A stretch of DNA of 64,000 bases from assembly GCA_030762175.1 (NCBI GenBank), contig CM060833.1:165013001-165077000 (forward strand). The letters are read 5' to 3'. The number at the start of each line of letters is the position of its first letter. The first letter of the stretch is position 1. The position numbers were made by a program, and so were the translations under genes. Positions 58,712 through 64,000 of the stretch are shown in pieces. Origin of the DNA: Metallyticus violacea (Eukaryota > Arthropoda > Insecta > Mantodea > Metallyticidae). The notes below the pieces were generated by a model. The model did not search any database. It was not told the origin of the DNA and was given only the letters and a program-made list of their open reading frames with translations.

Positions 58712-59539
58712 GATTTTAGAGCCTATATCCTGTCGCAATATCACTCTGCAGGCCTTTCAGCCAGCTTGGACTGCGGTTATGCTTTCCATGTCATCATGAC
58801 ATATCCCTCTGCGGATTGCAGCTTTTACAGAACCTAAGAAAAGAAAACAAGAATCCGGGCTGAAGGACGCGTGAATAAGGATAGTGTAAAGTTCTCGAGT
58901 GCAGAGGCCTCCGGTAGTTTCGTGTTATCATGGGAAAATCGGATGTGACTTAAAAGAATCCATGTTTCATCCTCCAACTTGTCATTGTCATATTCAGCCT
59001 CGTAAAGAGCAAGCAATTTTTCGTTCCTTATGACCGGCAGTTAGGCTTCGAAAGACCAAACTTAGAAACAATTCTTTGAATATTTTATCTAGAGACTACT
59101 TTTGCTGGTACAGTTGATGGTGGAAATATCAAGTTAAACAGAGAGAGAGTTCGGTTTTCATCAGTAAATCGTTCTGAATACTGATGTCGGTACGTTCTAT
59201 CAACCTTTTCCCGATGACAACCTTTCGCCAAACAAATGAAGTGCTTTTATCCATCATTTTTCCATAAATATTTCTGAATGATGGTGATGGTTTCATGTTC
59301 CACCAAAAGTATCAATTTTCTTTGTTCATAATACAATCACATAGAGACTCCATTTTGACGGTTAACTGAATAAACGCGGAAAAGGGGGGGGGGTTACATG
59401 AGATATTGAGCGAATGTTGGAAGCACCACTGCAAAAAACACTGAATTTTTCGAGAATAAGTTAGCAGAAAATAAATGTATTATATTAGTTACTGAACGTC
59501 CTTCATATCCTTAGCACTGTTTTTTTTAACTAATATTCC
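58712..59539. other. Unassigned sequence
   Basis: A reverse open frame (58834-59016) continues into codon-like residues (NDLLMKTELSL) towards 59240 but is not identified. A G10 run lies at 59384-59393. Confidence 0.35.
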
Positions 59540-59855
59540 TTCGGAGCGCTGTAGCCTAGTGGTTATACTGCTTGCCTCTCATCAAGGCGGCCCTGGTTTG
59601 ATCCCAGCGCCAGTGGAATTTGAAGGGGCGTGTGGAAGGTTTCCTTCGAGTATTCCGATTTCCCATGCCACTCCTTCCGTCGTCATTCTCATCTCATCTC
59701 ACCCCCATCTTCACCTTCATCATCGATCAGCGTAATGTAGTCGCCGAGTTATCAGAACGCACGTTACAAACAGATCAAGTAACAAGTAACTGCCTTCGGC
59801 CGCCGTGTGCGCAACTCCAATGCCCCGATCTGGCAAGCGAGTTGGCATTAGGAAG

Positions 59856-59891
<36 letters not shown>
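59540..59891 (+). mobile_element. Candidate SINE, type C, with (CA)n tail
   Basis: AGCGCTGTAGCCTAGTGG (A-box region) and GGTTTGATCCCAGCGCC (B-box) give a tRNA-like head whose ends GCGCTG and CAGCGC can pair. A body of about 240 bp follows, ending in (CA)n at 59862-59891. Only one copy in the window. Confidence 0.6.
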
Positions 59892-59892
<1 letters not shown>

Positions 59893-60124
59893 TCCTTCAA
59901 TCATTACTATGTGATCGAGTTCAGCATCACTTTTGTCTTTTGTTAGATAATGTATAAAATGGCAGATAGAACTATTAATTTAAAATTAGTTGAGAGTATG
60001 GAATATCTTCCATGGAATTATGAAACATATTTCTTTAAACGAGAAAGTATTGCAGTATCGCATACTACATACACATTAACATATTGCTTTTCTGTTCATT
60101 TTAATGCGTTTATGATAACGATAT
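59892..60124. other. Unassigned spacer
   Basis: Nothing recognised. Confidence 0.4.
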
Positions 60125-61295
60125 AGATTTCAATTTTCTAAGGAACTGTATTTAAAAGTGAGAAGTCTTGTTTGCAAAACTGGCATTAACAGCATCCATC
60201 ACTTCTTTATCACACTTAAATTTCCTTCCTCGAAGGTCCTTTTTAGTTTTGAGAAGAGGAAATAGTCATTTAGAGCTAGATCTGGACTGTAGGGTGGATG
60301 GTCGATCTCCTTGAAGCCACATTTCTTCACAGCTTCCTTTGCAACAAGAGTTGTGCACACAGACGCGTTGTCGTGAAGAAGGTGCACACCATTACTCAGC
60401 TTTCCTCGTCTTTTCTCTTTGATAGAACCACGTAGTCTGTGCAGTAGGCCAGCATAGTACCCCAACTTACTGCGGTGTTCCTCTTCTTGAAGTCAATGAA
60501 GAGTATTTCATTACAGTGTCAAAAGATTGTGGCCATGATCTTCTTGGTTGATTGAGTGACCTTGGCCTTTAGAGGCGGTGCTTCGCCAGATTTACGCCAC
60601 TCCATTGATTCTCTTTTGGACAAGGGATCATATTAGAGAACCATAGTTTCATCTGCAGTAACAATGGTTTCCAGAACTTCTCTCTCATTGCCAGGGCAGA
60701 GCTCCAAAAATGCCTGTCAACAGATGACTCGTTACTGCTTTTGGACTGAGGAAAGAAGTCTAAGCACCCATCTTGCACTAACCTTATTCATGTTTAAATG
60801 TTCTTGAATAATTGGAAGAACTGTTTTAGAAAGGCCCAACCTTGCTGCTATTTCTGTAACTTTGAGCCGCCGGTCTTCCATAATTTCTCCTTCCACAAAT
60901 GCGATCGATGTTTTCAGGAGTGAGCACCTCCAAGGGCCGACCTGCACGCTCTTCGTCTTCAATGCTTTCTCGACCCATTCGAAAAAATTTGGCCCACTCT
61001 TTTCCGGTAGAATATGAGGAGGATGCTTCTTCATATTTACCCTCCAATCGCTGTTTAATTTCATTTGGACTAAGTCCTATTGTGAATAACAATAACAACT
61101 CGAAACTCCATTTTGAACATGTCATATTCTTGTACACATAGCCTTCTTTATGTAAATATATCTGAACTGAACACGGCGGAGCGGAAGTTACAGCTGCAAT
61201 TATTAACTTAACAGATAAGGTATGATACCAGATAAGAATTATGTGAAGGCGATAATCCTTGTCTACGAGGCCGGAAACTTATGGACCTACCCTCG
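60125..61295 (-). pseudogene. Mariner transposase fossil with one terminal repeat
   Basis: Reverse-strand order: N-terminus KWSFELLLLFTIGLSPNEIK, first HTH ending EWAKFFRMGRESIEDEERAGR, second HTH with MEDRRLKVTEIAARLGLS and NKVSARWVLRLL, KRRGKLSNGVHLLHDNAS (second Asp) and DHPPYSPDLALNDYFLFSKL (third Asp), then KFKCDKEV-like residues near 60220. The terminus at 61295, read inward, is CGAGGGTAGGTCCATAAG, with TA at 61296-61297. The opposite terminus is missing. Several frameshifts; the first Asp block is eroded (about 60640). Same family as 35699-35971. Confidence 0.85.
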
Positions 61296-61297
61296 TA

Positions 61298-62499
61298 CAT
61301 AGAACTATTGACTTCTGTCCCTTCAATAAGAACGGTCAGGGTATGCATTATCCAAAGTATGTTACATGTGAGAGTTTTCTATTAATTGATCTTAGGGTAT
61401 CCTCCAGACCAACACCATCTTCGTGAGATACTTTTAGCTCAACTGATTTCAATACTTTAACTGCGTTGATTAATAATCTCCTTATCTGCACAAGGCATAA
61501 TACAAACACCAGCACAATCTTGACTGGTGTAACAGAAAGCGAGTGAAGGGTACTAAAGAGTCCTCTAGTGAGTAACTGCGGCGTTTTACGAGGAAAAAAA
61601 ACTGATATTACAATTGAATTAATAACTATGTAAATGTTCTATAACGGAATTTTGATGCAGTTGTTCGAAACCGAGGTTGTTTCTTGTGAGATAAATGGTC
61701 AATTAATTTACAATTAACCAGCTACTACTCGAACAATATCATTTTACAGGATAGATAATTAACACCTATAACTAATATCTATACACTCTTACAGTGGATC
61801 TAACATCAACAAACAATGTATCCTTCCGCAGTTCGAGCGATTGTCAGAAATAACGTGGCAAACATAAGCGGGGTAATGATAAGAGAGCACCGGTAAAATT
61901 TTGAGGTTAGTTTTACTACCTCCTTTATTGCGAGTGCCGGATGCTTTTCACAGAACTTTGAAAACAATTTTTATAATAATTGTTTTCTCCCAACAAGTTA
62001 AAGGCTTGCCGTTTTTAGCTTTACGCAAAATGGCTGACGCTAACAAACATTTGGTTCGTTAGCGTCAGCCATGATAACAAGCGTCTTGCCTTGTTTAAAC
62101 AGCCGCTGAATCATGCGAGCTGCTTCTTGGTAGTTGGAACGTTTCAATTAGCACTTAGAAATTTAACTTAAGTGAGCAGTAATTAAATTATAGTCGCAAG
62201 TATTGATTTTTTGTATAGTAGAGGTTATTTATTACTGAACCCAACCTCAAATTTACGTTTCTTAAAGAGAACTACTTTCTTTGCGTTCATTGCTACTATG
62301 TTGTATTTGGCTGCACACAGTCATGCTAGTGACGTCACTTCACGATCTTATTTTGATTGGTAACAATGTAAAAGTGAATTCGAAAAGAAATGGCAACAGT
62401 GACATAAATCAGTTTTTCCAGTGGTAACAATCATGCTATAGAGCAACAATTGTTTAATAAATCTGGAATATTGAAAGCTTCAAAGTAACAATATTTTGT
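61298..62499. other. Unassigned, with a perfect hairpin
   Basis: ATGGCTGACGCTAAC at 62030-62044 and its exact reverse complement at 62058-62072 form a 15 bp stem with a 13-base loop. No coding signal. Confidence 0.45.
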
Positions 62500-63095
62500 A
62501 AAAATGTTCAGTAGGTATGGACAAAGGTGCTTCACGGAAATCTAAGCTTTAGGATGAAAAAATGCAACTCATTGCTTTAGGATATTAAGAAGCAAGTCCT
62601 ACCATACATAAATTATTGTCAGATGGGTGGGGACATTTCGTTATAGAAAGGAGTACTATGAATACAGACCAGACGCTGGCCCTGGTAGACTTGTGATTGC
62701 AACAGTTAATTTTCATCTTGAGGTTGTAAGAGCTTAATTGTAAGAAGACAGGGGCTGAACATCCATGGAACTGGTACTACAGCATCGTCCGCTCACAGAG
62801 TTCCACAAAGTCTAACTGAATGTGGTAAGGGTACCGAAAGCAAACAGCAAGATGTGAACATGCAGATGGAAGTTTTCTTCATGAATCCTTTTGATTGTGA
62901 CTTGTTTTCGAGGATCAAAGAACCTCTGCGAGGTATTCATACGAGAGATGACATCCAAAGAGCCTTGGATCGAACGTTGAGAGAGATATCCAGAAATGAC
63001 GGTGCAGATGGAATTTGTCTTTTCCAAAGGATTTGGCAAGGCATTGTTGACATTGCAGGGGACTGTATTTTAAGTATGTTATGCCAAAAATAACC
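62500..63095 (+). pseudogene. Mariner-type transposase fossil
   Basis: The frame 62854-63093 reads MNPFDCDLFSRIKEPLRGIH, matching the third-Asp block NPCD.DLF...KEPLRG.., then TRDDIQRALDRTLREISRN and GADGICLFQRIWQGIVDIAG, the usual C-terminus (R.I..NG.ADGI..LP..W..V.D.AGDYI). Upstream, at 62503-62700, weak N-terminal residues occur (MFSRYGQRCFTEI). Most of the core between is lost. Normal stop at 63091. Confidence 0.75.
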
Positions 63096-63780
63096 TAAAC
63101 AAATAAAATTATTTTCAACAGGATCTGTATTGGCAATACTTTTTGAGTGTTCTAGTATTTTATTTCTGTACTGTTTACACAATGACTGCTGTGAAATATA
63201 AATGATCGTTCAACACTTTTGTCTATTGTAGAATATATAAAAGTGTTATTGTTTGGCATTTCTTGCAATAAAACAAGCAAAGCTTTTGTCTGATTAGTTT
63301 AAAGTAAGACGGAGTTTAAATGCGAAGGAAGAGAGAGGAGAAAAAACTATTTTATCAATTGCAAATCGGGAAGTTTATCCAACTGACCTTGAACGTTTAT
63401 TTGTATAATTTTCACTTAACAACGAACTGCAGCTGTTAATATAGTGATATGCGTCGCATTATTCCTAAAATGAAAGTCCATGACCCACTTCCAGTTGCTC
63501 TGTTTTTTAGTCGGCAGCGTCGCCTCATACCACGACTTTGTCTCCTCATCGCAAGTAAGCCAGTTTCCATGTTCTTTCAGCGCTTTGCGACAATTTCTGT
63601 CGTTAAGGCCGAATTTCAGTTAATGCCTTTGGTTAAAGTTTCTGTAAAGAGGAACAGCTAACATTCATTTTACCGATGGGAATTTGAAGAAGCCAGCTAA
63701 TGTTTAATAACCAATTTTGGTTTTTCAAACAATTACAAAAAATATATAATTTAGAAACATATTTAACTTTTTTCGATCTA
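63096..63780. other. Unassigned spacer
   Basis: The 70-codon frame at 63449-63661 is not recognised. Confidence 0.4.
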
Positions 63781-63782
63781 AT

Positions 63783-64000
63783 GATGTTTAACGCCCGTTT
63801 TTACTACTGAGGCACCACAGGCGATACATGAAATGGTATATTGGTAAAGGATTTATTTTTAAGGAAGGAAACGTCACAGGCCTAAGTTTAGCGTACCTCC
63901 CCGGCATTTGCCAGTTATGAGGACTGAGGAAAACCTGAAAAAAAAACCTCAGCGGTTCTGGCGGGATTCGAACCCAATACCTCCCGCTCACAAGTCCGCG
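63783..64000 (-). mobile_element. SINE-A, runs off the window end
   Basis: The left end is GTTTAACGCCCGTTTTTAC. Body and B-box (GGATTCGAACCC) are present; the head region is cut at the window edge. A short internal deletion follows CACCACAGGCG. Confidence 0.92.

Noticed and set aside
1..64000. CRISPR arrays, bacterial operons, ribosomal RNA or a conserved gene cluster
   Set aside because: None is present. The direct repeats are SINEs, transposon termini or microsatellites, and the sequence is clearly eukaryotic.

Overview
This 64 kb window is AT-rich eukaryotic DNA made largely of dead transposable elements, SINEs and microsatellites. I recognise no intact host gene, rRNA gene, true tRNA gene or CRISPR array. 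The element mix (several mariner lineages, piggyBac and hAT remnants, LINEs, tRNA-derived SINEs) points to an arthropod, most likely an insect with a large genome. I lean towards Blattodea (cockroach or termite) on general resemblance of the repeats, with low confidence. The window is best read as intergenic or deep-intronic sequence.

Layout. 0.7-6.4 kb: three copies of one Tc1/mariner-type element (N-terminal helix-turn-helix resembling DUF4817; apparent D,D41D transposase), an unrelated mariner fossil and a LINE RNase H fragment. 7.0-7.7 kb: a mariner fossil beside a nuclear copy of mitochondrial nad5 (NUMT). 10-18.3 kb: SINEs and a decayed LINE reverse transcriptase. 18.6-24.1 kb: a 350 bp compound microsatellite, a 1,269 bp mariner with both ends but a broken gene, a second mariner fossil and a further D,D41D-type copy. 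25-32.7 kb: two fold-back MITEs, SINEs and one mariner fossil. 34-43 kb: LINE, hAT and mariner fossils. 47-58.3 kb: SINEs, a piggyBac-like deletion derivative with one terminus, an inverted pair of mariner 3' ends, and a LINE 3' end split by a SINE with a clean 10 bp target duplication. 59.5-64 kb: a third SINE type and two more mariner fossils.

Two SINE families dominate. SINE-A (11 copies) has a class-II, serine/leucine-like tRNA head and ends in GGCGTTAAACAC plus A-rich or CATT repeats. SINE-B (10 copies) has a head that folds as a nearly complete tRNA and ends in GAGCGTCCATAAATAAAT. Six copies, four SINE-A and two SINE-B, have recognisable target-site duplications. A novel multi-gene system is not evident. 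The most useful observations are the D,D41D-type family with its repeated internal deletions, the paired inverted 3' ends, the two fold-back elements, the nad5 NUMT and an unclassified dispersed repeat. Family names come from motif recognition by eye; no database search was run.
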